20,823 bases of DNA from Bacillota bacterium (GCA_021802375.1 JAKAAL010000005.1:1-20823); one strand, 5' to 3'. Shown: positions 1 through 7,174, numbered from the stretch's first letter. Program-made: numbers and translations. Notes: a model not told the origin generated them from the letters alone.

Positions 1-1
1 A

Positions 2-796
2 GGATTAGTGGCCCTGATGGCGTTAAAAATGCTGGCCGGGTTCTCTTTCAGCTCGGAAGCCGAACGTATCCACTACCAAATTGAGGCCATTAAGTTAGGG
101 TTCGCCGACGCCTTTCAATACCTCACCGATCCCCGGCATATGCCCTACACGGCGGAGGAATTTCTGTCCGACACCTATATTGACGAGCGACGTCGACTCA
201 TTGGCCCCACGGCACAAATCCGGACCGCCGGCGCGCCCGCGCCAGGTGGAACGGTGTACTTAGCCACCGCCGACGACCAGGGTAATATGGTCTCCTACAT
301 CCAAAGCAATTACGCTGGATTCGGATCGGGCTTGGTGGTGCCCGGTACCGGCATTGCTTTGCAAAACCGGGGCGGGCTCTTCTCCCTCGATGAAGGGCAT
401 CCAAACTCCCTCGAGCCGAGAAAACGATCGTTCCATACCATCATCCCAGGGTTCTTAACGCGCGATGGAGAGCCTATCGGACCTTTCGGCGTGATGGGCG
501 GCTTTATGCAGCCCCAAGGCCACGTACAAGTTATAAGTCGAGTGTTAGAGGAAAACATGAATCCTCAGGCCGCATTAGACGCCCCACGCTTTCATTGGAA
601 AGAGGGCAACCAGGTCGTAGTCGAAGCATCAATGCCAACCGCAATTATTGAAAGTCTCATCCAACGCGGGCATGAGGTTACGGTGGCTTCGGACCACGGG
701 CCCTTTGGTCGGGGTCAAATCATTTGGAAAGACGTAAATGGGACATTACAAGGAGGCACCGAGCCCAGGGCTGACGGCGTAATAGCGGCGTATTGA
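2..796 (+). CDS. ggt: Gamma-glutamyltransferase family protein, 3' part (small subunit and end of large subunit)
   Basis: The reading frame is open to the left edge, so the N-terminal part lies outside the window. Numbering from the GTG at 8, the fragment holds the end of the large subunit and the whole small subunit of a gamma-glutamyltranspeptidase-type Ntn hydrolase. Thr82, in GGTVYLATADDQGN, aligns with the autocatalytic nucleophile threonine of the family (TTHxxVxDxDGNAVS). The oxyanion and substrate loops FGSGLVVPGTGIALQNRGG and the late GVMGGFMQPQGHVQ motif are present. Such enzymes cleave gamma-glutamyl bonds, for example of glutathione, usually outside the membrane. Oxamate amidohydrolase and cephalosporin acylase share this fold, so the substrate is not certain. 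The stop at 796 is followed 64 nt later by a strong hairpin. Confidence 0.9.
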   Translation, partial: GLVALMALKMLAGFSFSSEAERIHYQIEAIKLGFADAFQYLTDPRHMPYTAEEFLSDTYIDERRRLIGPTAQIRTAGAPAPGGTVYLATADDQGNMVSYIQSNYAGFGSGLVVPGTGIALQNRGGLFSLDEGHPNSLEPRKRSFHTIIPGFLTRDGEPIGPFGVMGGFMQPQGHVQVISRVLEENMNPQAALDAPRFHWKEGNQVVVEASMPTAIIESLIQRGHEVTVASDHGPFGRGQIIWKDVNGTLQGGTEPRADGVIAAY

Positions 797-859
797 CGGC
801 AAACCGCCGAGTACGCTAGGCCCAGACGACTCATGATCGTGATAAACGCCATCTTGACA

Positions 860-885
860 CCCCCCCGCGGCTAAAGCCGGGGGGG
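860..885 (+). terminator. GC-rich hairpin after the ggt-like gene
   Basis: Arms CCCCCC (861-866) and GGGGGG (880-885), with an inner stem CGGC/GCCG, a TAAA loop and one bulged G at 867. It is followed by GTTCTTGT rather than a run of T. It may end ggt transcription. The form, a C-rich arm, TAAA loop, G-rich arm and then TTC, also resembles the right-end hairpin of IS200/IS605 elements, but no tnpA or tnpB is nearby. Confidence 0.45.
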
Positions 886-925
886 TTCTTGTCCGCCCAT
901 ACCAGACTCTAGACGCCATGCCCAT

Positions 926-956
926 TTGACAATAGGTCTTTTTTTTGACCTAAAAT
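926..956 (+). promoter_or_regulatory. Promoter of the ATPase gene with an overlapping inverted repeat
   Basis: TTGACA at 926-931 matches a -35 box, and TAAAAT at 951-956 could be the -10 box with a long 19-nt spacer. Between and over them lies TAGGTC (933-938), eight T, then GACCTA (947-952), a perfect 6-bp inverted repeat. A further TGACCTA copy is at 968-974, touching the ribosome site. Three half-sites around one promoter suggest an operator. The regulator is unknown. Confidence 0.5.
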
Positions 957-985
957 GAGACTATCGATGACCTAGGAGTGATCCG

Positions 986-1933
986 ATGGACGCACTGTTC
1001 CCAAAAGGGCACGTGTTAAATTCAGAGGACGTATTGGAACGGAGTGGCTTTATTCAAGAAGTCCGTCTCCGTCTGGTTGCTGGTGATAGCGTGACGCTAG
1101 CCGGTCCGCGGAGGATTGGTAAAACATCTGTAGCCGTTGAAATACTGCGTCGTCTGGCAGCCAACGGACATTATGTGCTCCATCTTGACCTCTTTCACGT
1201 CACCTCGGTCGACGACTTTGCCATCCAACTGATGTCCCGTGTAGTGAGCCTGCGAACTGGCCCGCTCCAGAAATTTTCGCACACCATTCGTGAACTCGTA
1301 CGCACGTTGGAACGCGCCGAAATTGCTGTCAAAATTCATGATTTGGCGCTCCATGCCCATCTTAACCCCACCGCACCCGATGCCTATCAGATCATCGACG
1401 CGGCGTTATCGTCCCTTGAAACCATCGCTCATAACGATGGTCGTCGAGTTATCGTGCTACTTGACGAATTTCAGGGAATCGAGCGCTTAGGAGGAACATT
1501 GCTTCTGAAGCAAATGCGATCCATTATGCAACAACAATTGTCCACCTCCTATCTTTTCCTGGGCAGTGAACCTTCCCTACTTCAAACGCTGTTTGCCGAC
1601 CGCCGTCAGGCCTTTTATCGATTTGCTACCATGCTGCATCTGGCGCCGATTCCGGACTCCGAATGGATCACTTATATCACGAAAAAATTCGAACGAGTGG
1701 GCATGACAATCACTCAAGATGCCATTGGGTTGTTAATGGAAAAAACCGGTGGCCACCCTTTCTGCGTGATGGTAGTACTCGGCGAAAGTTATTTCCGATC
1801 GATAATGAACCATAATAGGACGATCGACATCTCGGGAGTCTATGAAGGCCTATCAGAGGCGGCTCTTACCTTGGAACCAATCTACGAAGACTCCTGGAAG
1901 CAAATCCTATCCATACGGGGGGTGCTCCGGTAA
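986..1933 (+). CDS. Archaeal-type AAA ATPase, frame-shifted near its 3' end
   Basis: ATG start, with TAGGAG at 973-978 as ribosome site (7-nt spacing). The P-loop is GPRRIGKTS (residues 40-48) and Walker B is VIVLLDE (155-161). Then follows the FLGSEPSLLQTLF...FYRF...L..L.P segment (about 191-222) typical of the Archaeal_ATPase / ATP-binding protein family (Pfam PF01637 type). These are STAND-like nucleoside triphosphatases, mostly of unknown role, often in mobile or defence-like settings. The frame stops at 1931-1933, but the missing C-terminal winged-helix segment continues in the -1 frame from about 1921 to a TGA at 2104-2106. The joined protein would be 373 residues, a normal family length. 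The change falls in a run of six G (1917-1922). Sequencing error, a real one-base deletion and slippage are all possible. Confidence 0.85.
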   Translation: MDALFPKGHVLNSEDVLERSGFIQEVRLRLVAGDSVTLAGPRRIGKTSVAVEILRRLAANGHYVLHLDLFHVTSVDDFAIQLMSRVVSLRTGPLQKFSHTIRELVRTLERAEIAVKIHDLALHAHLNPTAPDAYQIIDAALSSLETIAHNDGRRVIVLLDEFQGIERLGGTLLLKQMRSIMQQQLSTSYLFLGSEPSLLQTLFADRRQAFYRFATMLHLAPIPDSEWITYITKKFERVGMTITQDAIGLLMEKTGGHPFCVMVVLGESYFRSIMNHNRTIDISGVYEGLSEAALTLEPIYEDSWKQILSIRGVLR

Positions 1934-2106
1934 CACGACAAGTAGCTCTAGGTCGACGACCCTACCATGGTCTGGACACCACCACGGCACGGCGCGCCCT
2001 GACAAAGTTACAGCACCTTTCCATCTTACGAAAGATGGGGCGAGGCGAGTATCTCTTTGTGGAACCCATGTTTCAGCAGTGGGTGATCCGTAATATTGTA
2101 GGCTGA
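1921..2106 (+). pseudogene. C-terminal fragment of the ATPase in the -1 frame
   Basis: Read from GGT at 1921, this gives 61 codons with features of the family's C-terminal helix-turn-helix: ...TTTARRALTKLQHLSILRKM, then GRGEYLFVEPMFQQWV. The 'short basic linker, hydrophobic strand, P-x-F-x-x-W' ending is characteristic of archaeal-type ATPases. The fragment has no start codon or ribosome site of its own, so it is best taken as the 3' end of the preceding gene. One extra G in the run at 1917-1922 would restore a single frame. Confidence 0.75.
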
Positions 2107-2224
2107 TGGTCCCCCTCGTTACGCATCTTTCGGGATCACATAGTAGGACTCGGGTGCGGCGAAAAGAGGCCCCCGCCTTAATGCAACGGGGCCCGGCGTA
2201 CTGGATTCCTAGCTCCCCTATCGC

Positions 2225-2836
2225 TCAAGTCAACTCGGGCGGATGTTCTAGGAAACGCGCGGCATCTTCAAACGTGAGAATCAAGTCAGGCTTTCCATCT
2301 CGCCCGAAGACACCTAGGTCAACGGGTGTGTTGATCACGGTTGCCCCAAGCACTGTTACCGCCGCTTCGATGATATCGGGCGGAGTACGGAACTTATTCT
2401 GGCGGGCCCAGTGGATTCCTCCTACCACCAGCTGTACCATAAGCTCAGGAGGGCACCCAATAAAACTCGGGACCTCGTAGTCATCAACTTCCAGGTCCGC
2501 AGCACGCGCCCGCCCCAGGCGCTCCATCACTCGGCTAAAAGCCTGGCGACCTGCATGCCAGCGGATGAAGGCATCCTTTAGTCCAAGTCCTCTAACGTCT
2601 ACGAGGAAGGCGATAAACGCGTAATCGTCTAAGCGCGGATTGCGCTTAAGAAGATGGATCGAAGCCATCCCACTCTGCCACGACTCATTAATCCGGCAGT
2701 CCACGATGGGCCACGTATCCAATCCCGCCATCTGCAGCCGTGCCTCTTCGCGAGGTTTCGATCCCTTAGGCTTTGGCCGGGAGGATTTACCCCGTTTCTT
2801 CGTTTGTCCATTAGGTCCTCGCCCCACAGGGATCAT
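2225..2836 (-). CDS. Uncharacterised protein with lysine/arginine-rich N-terminus
   Basis: 203 residues from ATG at 2836, preceded by GGAAGG at unusually short spacing. Residues 10-35 are rich in K, R and P and look disordered. Residues 38-150 form the folded part: W53 in ESWQSGMASI, a hydrophobic strand YAFIAFLVDVRGLGLKDAF (72-90), and a helix VGGIHWARQNKF (138-149). The pattern 'W-x-x-GxA, then FLVD-x-x-GLGLKDAF' recalls an uncharacterised family in which an FLVDxxCLGxKDxF motif recurs, but I cannot name it. No membrane segment or signal peptide. It converges with the ATPase gene. Function unknown. Confidence 0.7.
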   Translation of the reverse strand: MIPVGRGPNGQTKKRGKSSRPKPKGSKPREEARLQMAGLDTWPIVDCRINESWQSGMASIHLLKRNPRLDDYAFIAFLVDVRGLGLKDAFIRWHAGRQAFSRVMERLGRARAADLEVDDYEVPSFIGCPPELMVQLVVGGIHWARQNKFRTPPDIIEAAVTVLGATVINTPVDLGVFGRDGKPDLILTFEDAARFLEHPPELT

Positions 2837-2956
2837 TCCTTCCGATTACGACTAATACTAAATTTTTGGAGGCCACCACCCGCTCCCCGGCGCTGGCCTC
2901 TAAGTAACCTCTCCTGCTAGGAATGGTACCGAGACCCGAGCGATATCCCAAATTGC

Positions 2957-4090
2957 TCATAACTGGCGGGGTGTCAAAACTTCAGTGCCCTTTCGCTCAC
3001 TACGGATGGTGGCGGCAGAGCGACCAATGAGCCAAGGACTTATGGGTGTCCTGCCGATTAATGCCATTCCCAGCATGGAGAGAGTGACTAATAGCGTGAC
3101 GGTAATTGCATCAAGAAGATAGGACGGCTTGTAGAGATAAAACTTAGATAAAAGCCAGGCCCACCACTCTAGGATCATTGGATGCACTAAATAGATGCCA
3201 AAACTGAGGTCGGCAATCCACTTAACCAACTTTCCGTATCGTGGGTTACTTTGTCGCCGGGTCTCATAACGAACCCCAATCGCTGATAGAAGCACGATAA
3301 TCATGACCGCCCATGGAATCATGGCCGGTTGCAATACAGCATCTGCCAGCGTCATATTGTGGCCTACATAAGTTTGCAGGAAGAATTCTGCCAACATCAC
3401 CCCTGCGGTAACGCCGCTCCAGGTCAATACTGTGCGAAAATGCGTGGCGAGCCATGCACGCACCACTGGCCAATGGAGTGCTCCCACGCCTCCCATAACA
3501 AAGAACAAGGTGTAGGTCCACACTTCTTCACCCGTATAAATATTAAGTCCACCCGGATGGGGACCGACACCATATTGGTCGTAGGTCATAAGGGCCAATT
3601 GGAACACCAAAGCAGCACCAAGAACCCACCAGGGATGTTTTTTGGCGACACGCATTAACACCAAGAACAGGGGCAAGATAAGGTAAAATTGCATGGTGAT
3701 GAGTAGATAGTACAGTTGGAACCAAGCTCCACCATCGAGAAGATTCTTGCCGTACATTAATAGGAAGGCACCCACGCCGGCAAACGTGCTAAACATTAAC
3801 ATATAAGCCGCGCTCCAAGCCATGTACGGGAACAAAACCAGTTTATAGCGTTTGATCCACACCGACTTCCATTGCAGTTTCTTCCCAAATAATGAGTACG
3901 TGAGTACAAACCCGGTAAGCGCCATAAAGGATTCACGGGTGAAGTGCAAGAGAGACAGAATTGCGCCCGACGAGACCCAGTTCTGGCCATTGGCCGTATA
4001 CCAGGTCGAGTGAACGGCCACCACCGACACAATGGTTACCGCGCGCACTAAGTCCATCGCTTCCACATACGACTTCTTTTTCACACTCAC
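2957..4090 (-). CDS. Membrane-bound O-acyltransferase, acyltransferase-3 (OafA-like) family
   Basis: A polytopic membrane protein with about ten hydrophobic segments. The N-terminal segment VRAVTIVSVVAVHSTWY carries the family's conserved histidine. Next come the HFTRESFMALTGFVLTYSLF segment and, near the end, the SFGIYLVHPMILEWW signature of Acyl_transf_3 (PF01757). Members move acetyl or other acyl groups onto extracellular polysaccharides, peptidoglycan or lipids. The frame also has an ATG at 4129, but that lacks a ribosome site. The GTG at 4088-4090 follows GGGGGG at about 7-nt spacing, so I prefer it. The gene is downstream of the matrix operon on the same strand, but two terminators and a 570-nt gap separate them. 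A role in modifying matrix sugars is only a guess. Confidence 0.88.
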   Translation of the reverse strand: MSVKKKSYVEAMDLVRAVTIVSVVAVHSTWYTANGQNWVSSGAILSLLHFTRESFMALTGFVLTYSLFGKKLQWKSVWIKRYKLVLFPYMAWSAAYMLMFSTFAGVGAFLLMYGKNLLDGGAWFQLYYLLITMQFYLILPLFLVLMRVAKKHPWWVLGAALVFQLALMTYDQYGVGPHPGGLNIYTGEEVWTYTLFFVMGGVGALHWPVVRAWLATHFRTVLTWSGVTAGVMLAEFFLQTYVGHNMTLADAVLQPAMIPWAVMIIVLLSAIGVRYETRRQSNPRYGKLVKWIADLSFGIYLVHPMILEWWAWLLSKFYLYKPSYLLDAITVTLLVTLSMLGMALIGRTPISPWLIGRSAATIRSERKGTEVLTPRQL

Positions 4091-4129
4091 GCGCGATCCC
4101 CCCAACACCCACTGATAAAATTGCACCAT

Positions 4130-4522
4130 GAGTCGGGTTTACCACTCCATAATCCCCACCGACTGTTACCGAACCCAGAAGTCCCCTCATCGGCCCTCCA
4201 TTTGCACATTGCCGGCGTCATAGCGATGCCCCCATCTCTCTGTTGTGATTATCCAAGTTGCCCAATCCGCAAAAGGTATGTCATCGGTCCACGACACTAT
4301 ATCGGCAACCATGCCCCTAGTTTGGCTGCAGGACTTTTAGCGTATTTCGATGAAGGGATACGTCAGCCTTCGACGATTTTCGTCCTTCGCCATTTTCTCA
4401 AAGTCATGTCAATACGGCAACTCCCCATTGTACCCCAACGCTGCGGCGGATTCGCCGACCAAACCTCTTCGCACGGTGTCCATTATACGAGGTTATCCTG
4501 AGAACGGGCTGAAACGGGGCCG
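4130..4522. other. Gene-free stretch between the acyltransferase and the matrix operon
   Basis: No open frame here has a credible ribosome site or a protein-like composition. The plus-strand frames rich in His, Pro and Ser look like chance translations. The upstream region of the acyltransferase (its promoter, minus strand) must lie in the left part, but I see no convincing -35/-10 pair. Confidence 0.5.
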
Positions 4523-4550
4523 AAAAAAATGGCCAGCTTGTCGGGGCCAT
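4523..4550 (-). terminator. Rho-independent terminator, second of a tandem pair
   Basis: Read on the minus strand: ATGGCC, a ten-base loop, GGCCAT, then a run of seven T (the A run 4523-4529 on the plus strand). Together with the hairpin at 4596-4633 it forms a tandem stop downstream of the TasA-like gene. Confidence 0.7.
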
Positions 4551-4595
4551 GTGTAGCTAACTAGAATTTTGCTCGGTGCTTTAGACGAATCCCCG

Positions 4596-4633
4596 CAAAA
4601 ATGTAGCAGGAGAAGAGTTTCCCCTTCTCCTAC
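4596..4633 (-). terminator. Rho-independent terminator of the TasA-like gene
   Basis: On the minus strand GTAGGAGAAG pairs with CTTCTCCTGCTAC (one two-base bulge) around an eight-base loop. ATTTTT follows. It begins 26 nt after the stop codon at 4659. Confidence 0.75.
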
Positions 4634-4658
4634 TCTGCCCGCAATTTAAACTCGCCGC

Positions 4659-5468
4659 TTAGTGATTAGGTCCCCCGCCGGGAGGGTTATTACCACCCGG
4701 AGGGTTCCCACCACCCGGAGGGTTCCCACCACCGGGAGGGTTCCCACCACCGGGAGGTGCTGGCGTGTTAGCCAGATCTATAATGTCGTATGCTTTTCCG
4801 CTCTTGGCATAGTTGTCGGCTTGTTGCGCATGCACCTTCACCGCAAATTTGCCGCTAGCCCCCTGATAAGCGTTGTTGGCACCGAAGGGCAGGTGAACCG
4901 AGACGGTTAACGTGTTCTGTTGGCCGGGCGCTAATTCCACCCATTGACTACTCGTCACCTTGTTACCTAGATATGCCCCATTGATGAGTGTGTATGTCGT
5001 GTTGGGCGTGGTGTTCGAACTGCTACTTTTCGGGCCCGACATACCGGTTATCATCACGGTTGCGCCCATCCCGTTATCTGGGTGGCCCACTACCGTACCA
5101 ATAAAGGCGCCGGCTTCTTCTCCAGTGGCATGGGAAAATAAATTCCCCTTGGGATTTACCGTTAGGTCATACAGTTCCGGCAAAGATCCTGTATTAGTAA
5201 TCGTAAGTGTCTTGGTCCACGTGTCTCCAGGCGTCATGTTCGAGATCTTATCGTATTTAGCCGTGAAGGTCGGATTAGACCCCTCAGTGGCCTCTGAATA
5301 AGTGGCACCCATGGCTTGAATATTCAGGGTCCCGGCGGTAAACGTGTTATTGGCTCGAGCGTCCTTAGTGTGCGCGGTGAATTGAGCAAAACTCGAAGCT
5401 CCCATAGCTGCCAGCATGGCGCCAATGCCAACCGCGGCAGTCGCTACTTTCAACGTCTTCGATATCAC
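4659..5468 (-). CDS. tasA: TasA/camelysin-like exported matrix protein with PPGGGN repeat tail
   Basis: 269 residues (B. subtilis TasA has 261). GTG start at 5466-5468, preceded by AAGGAGG at about 8-nt spacing; no ATG lies nearby. Residues 4-29 form a signal peptide of the SipW type, followed by FTAHTKDARANNTFTAGTLNIQA. This is the family's A-F-T-D...N-T-F-x-A-G-T-L pattern after the cleavage site. A SNMTPGDTWTKTLTITNTGSL stretch (about 76-95) matches the TasA/peptidase M73 fold segment 'LKPGDxxTxxFxxxNxGSL'. The body (100-235) is beta-rich and Ser/Thr/Asn/Gly-rich. The tail (236-269) is a tandem repeat of PPGGGN. In the known system SipW cleaves TasA, which then forms extracellular fibres; the upstream signal peptidase supports the same path here. 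The repeat tail is not in B. subtilis TasA and may bind the wall, sugars or minerals (inference). Confidence 0.88.
   Translation of the reverse strand: MISKTLKVATAAVGIGAMLAAMGASSFAQFTAHTKDARANNTFTAGTLNIQAMGATYSEATEGSNPTFTAKYDKISNMTPGDTWTKTLTITNTGSLPELYDLTVNPKGNLFSHATGEEAGAFIGTVVGHPDNGMGATVMITGMSGPKSSSSNTTPNTTYTLINGAYLGNKVTSSQWVELAPGQQNTLTVSVHLPFGANNAYQGASGKFAVKVHAQQADNYAKSGKAYDIIDLANTPAPPGGGNPPGGGNPPGGGNPPGGNNPPGGGPNH
4662..4757 (-). repeat. 18-bp in-frame tandem repeat coding PPGGGN
   Basis: The unit CCCGGAGGGTTCCCACCA (plus strand) recurs about four to five times with single-base changes such as CCGGGAGGG for CCCGGAGGG. It encodes P-P-G-G-G-N on the minus strand, with one variant P-P-G-G-N-N. 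The near identity at DNA level points to recent expansion or strand slippage, so copy number may vary between strains. Confidence 0.9.
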
Positions 5469-5504
5469 TGGATGGTTCCTCCTTAGATTAGCTCAGATTG
5501 GTAT

Positions 5505-5526
5505 GAAAAAGTGCTCGGGCAGAGCA
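5505..5526 (-). terminator. Weak hairpin with T run between the second gene and the tasA-like gene
   Basis: On the minus strand TGCTC, a five-base loop, GAGCA, then C and five T. The stem is short, so read-through is likely. It may act as a partial terminator that separates levels of the last gene from the first two. Confidence 0.35.
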
Positions 5527-5560
5527 GGAGAACAAGAAACTCCGTAAACTGCTTAAGAAA

Positions 5561-6133
5561 TCATGGCGGTGCCGGGCCGGGCATCTGGTTAGATTTTGGC
5601 GGGGCACCGATGGTCACCGTAGTAGTGCCGGTCTCGGTGAATCCTGCCACATCCACGGAAACCGTGATTGCGTAGTTTCCGGGTGTTTTGATGGGTGGCC
5701 CTTGAAGCACAAGAGGTAACGTCATGCCTGATGCGAGATTGACGTGCGACAAGGACAGCGAGTAATTTGGGATACCCGATACAATCACCGAAACCGGCAG
5801 CACAGATCCTGTCAAATTTACCAATTGACCTAAGGACTGCCCGCTGAGTGCTATTGGTAAAGGAACGGGTGGCGGTGTACTGTTTGATAGTTGCACGACT
5901 GTTGACTGTTTTTTGGTTCCCGATGTGGACCCTGTTCCTGCCTCCGACGTTTTCGGCCATTTCATGGTGAATTTGAGTGCCTTCAATTGAAGTGGCATGG
6001 CGCTAGGCATGGAGAGAGCCTGAAACGTTGAGCCCCAAGCCGCCGATGCGGTAAGAGCCCCATAAGACGATCCCCCCAACAAAGAGCTCGCAATAATGCA
6101 ACCGCCAACTACGCTAAGGCTTGCTATTTTCAT
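5561..6133 (-). CDS. Unrecognised exported protein of the SipW-TasA operon
   Basis: 190 residues from ATG at 6131-6133, with AGGAG about 9 nt upstream. A longer frame exists up to 6226 but overlaps the signal peptidase gene and lacks a ribosome site. The start overlaps the stop of the signal peptidase gene as ATGA, which implies coupled translation. Residues 1-30 are a signal peptide (KIASLSVVGGCIIASSLLGG) running into YGALTASAAWGSTFQALSM, similar in layout to SipW substrates. Residues 60-95 are Ser/Thr/Pro-rich. Residues 95-178 look like an Ig-type beta sandwich, ending in strands such as NYAITVSVDVAG and TTTVTIGAPP. The end is PGPAPP. Its place matches an anchor or minor fibre subunit (the role of TapA), but I see no sequence likeness to TapA. 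Function inferred from context only. Confidence 0.8.
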   Translation of the reverse strand: MKIASLSVVGGCIIASSLLGGSSYGALTASAAWGSTFQALSMPSAMPLQLKALKFTMKWPKTSEAGTGSTSGTKKQSTVVQLSNSTPPPVPLPIALSGQSLGQLVNLTGSVLPVSVIVSGIPNYSLSLSHVNLASGMTLPLVLQGPPIKTPGNYAITVSVDVAGFTETGTTTVTIGAPPKSNQMPGPAPP

Positions 6134-6693
6134 AGGTGCGACTCCTGCTTTAATTCGGCCGATATCCACCGGACAAACAAAAGAATCGCAGCGGTTGCAC
6201 CCAACATTTCCAATAGCCATTCCCACCTGTTTTGAATGAACGAAATTGGATAACCGAGGTAGGGCACTTCTCCTTGATAGACTCCCACCACGTTTTTTAC
6301 CGGAGTGCGGAACGGATCTTGCAGCTTATTGGCGTCACCTTTGGTTTGCAAGAGACTCTGATGCCCGGCGTGGGACGTTATTCCAATGATACGGTGGGTC
6401 AACAATTCGCCGGGTTGAGTCGGGTTATAAAAAGTGACGATTTCGCCCTTATAGAAAATCGGATGATGTGACACCGGGAGGTCAAAAACGACTGCCCCCG
6501 TACTAAATGTGCCCGTCATGGACCCGGACCGAATCACATAAGCTTTGGGAAAATGCGGTACCCCGAAGTTTCCCAAATCACTGGCCAGTAGACCCGCCAC
6601 CACAATTCCGAGACCCGTCCACTTTACCGCCTTCAGCGCGCGTCGCGTTATGCTGGCCCCCCGGCTTTGACTTCGCGTCCGACTGATAACCAC
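6130..6693 (-). CDS. sipW: ER-type signal peptidase I, SipW-like
   Basis: 187 residues. GTG start at 6691-6693, with AAGGAGG about 9 nt upstream; an ATG inside the spacer is out of frame. An N-terminal membrane segment (about 22-40) is followed by the catalytic box VIRSGSMTGTFSTGAVVF with Ser58 as nucleophile. The box LLTHRIIGI follows with His100 where most bacterial enzymes have Lys; this Ser-His form defines the archaeal/ER and SipW type. The KGDAN-x4-DP box (118-127) supplies the conserved aspartates. A second membrane segment lies at about 160-176. Such enzymes process only a few substrates, in Bacillus TasA and TapA. Here it leads an operon with two exported proteins whose signal peptides have the matching form, so these are its probable substrates. 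Confidence 0.93.
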   Translation of the reverse strand: MVISRTRSQSRGASITRRALKAVKWTGLGIVVAGLLASDLGNFGVPHFPKAYVIRSGSMTGTFSTGAVVFDLPVSHHPIFYKGEIVTFYNPTQPGELLTHRIIGITSHAGHQSLLQTKGDANKLQDPFRTPVKNVVGVYQGEVPYLGYPISFIQNRWEWLLEMLGATAAILLFVRWISAELKQESHL

Positions 6694-6768
6694 GTGTTCA
6701 TTCCTCCTTGCCTTCCGTTGTGCAAGGTCACGATACCCGGGAGGCCGCCTATCCGACTATCGCCCGAG

Positions 6769-6794
6769 ATGGGTGAATTCAACAGCTCACCCAT
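6769..6794 (-). promoter_or_regulatory. Perfect inverted repeat upstream of sipW (candidate operator)
   Basis: ATGGGTGA (6769-6776) and TCACCCAT (6787-6794) are exact inverse copies with a 10-base spacer, 76 nt before the sipW start. On the minus strand TTATAT (6793-6798) overlaps one arm and could be a -10 box; TTGGCA (6821-6826) is too far (22 nt) to be a normal -35 partner. No T run follows, so a terminator is unlikely. A dimeric regulator site fits best. Confidence 0.45.
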
Positions 6795-6900
6795 ATAACG
6801 TCGATTAGGTGCCGTTATTGTGCCAACCGGGTACCCACAGGTGGATGACACGAATGTTGGTCGGTTGATAAGGGGTGAGTCGCGGTTGATGGCCTTGCCA

Positions 6901-6921
6901 CCCCAAAAACGGTTTTTGGGG
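6901..6921. repeat. Palindrome with 10-bp arms
   Basis: CCCCAAAAAC (6901-6910) and GTTTTTGGGG (6912-6921) are exact inverse copies around a single G. With a one-base centre it cannot form an RNA hairpin loop without opening the stem, so a protein-binding site or element end is likelier than a terminator. Confidence 0.6.
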
Positions 6922-7174
6922 AGATTCTTCTTAGCTGAAAATGTCTTTCGTAGGAATTCCTACACGACAGCCTGAACCGGCGTCATGCAAAACTCTGTCG
7001 GCCCATGACCCCAATCCACCCTCAATATGGAAGCGACAAAGTCCACGGTCGATATTCCTAAATGAATCCGGCATAACGACGCCCAAGCCCCATCGGATTG
7101 GCACCAGTCATCTGAACTGCCACCAATATGAGCCTTTTGCGCTGTGCGGATTCCCTTGGAGTGTAAGGCTTTCC

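Noticed and set aside
2106..2480. 124-codon plus-strand frame after the ATPase
   Set aside because: It overlaps the better-supported 203-aa minus-strand gene, has no ribosome site, and has a Ser/Arg/Pro composition typical of a shadow frame.
986..2836. A new two-gene defence system (ATPase plus basic protein)
   Set aside because: The genes converge rather than form an operon, no nuclease or effector motif is visible, and the ATPase gene is frame-shifted. The evidence is too thin.
2868..2902. GAGGCCA/TGGCCTC inverted repeat as a terminator after the acyltransferase
   Set aside because: The 18-base loop is long, and on the minus strand the repeat is followed by A rather than T.
4121..4501. 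126-codon plus-strand frame in the gap before the matrix operon
   Set aside because: No ribosome site, His/Pro/Ser-rich composition, no domain pattern.
4662..4757. CRISPR-like array from the regular 18-bp repeats
   Set aside because: The repeats are contiguous with no spacers, are in frame, and code for the PPGGGN tail of an exported protein.
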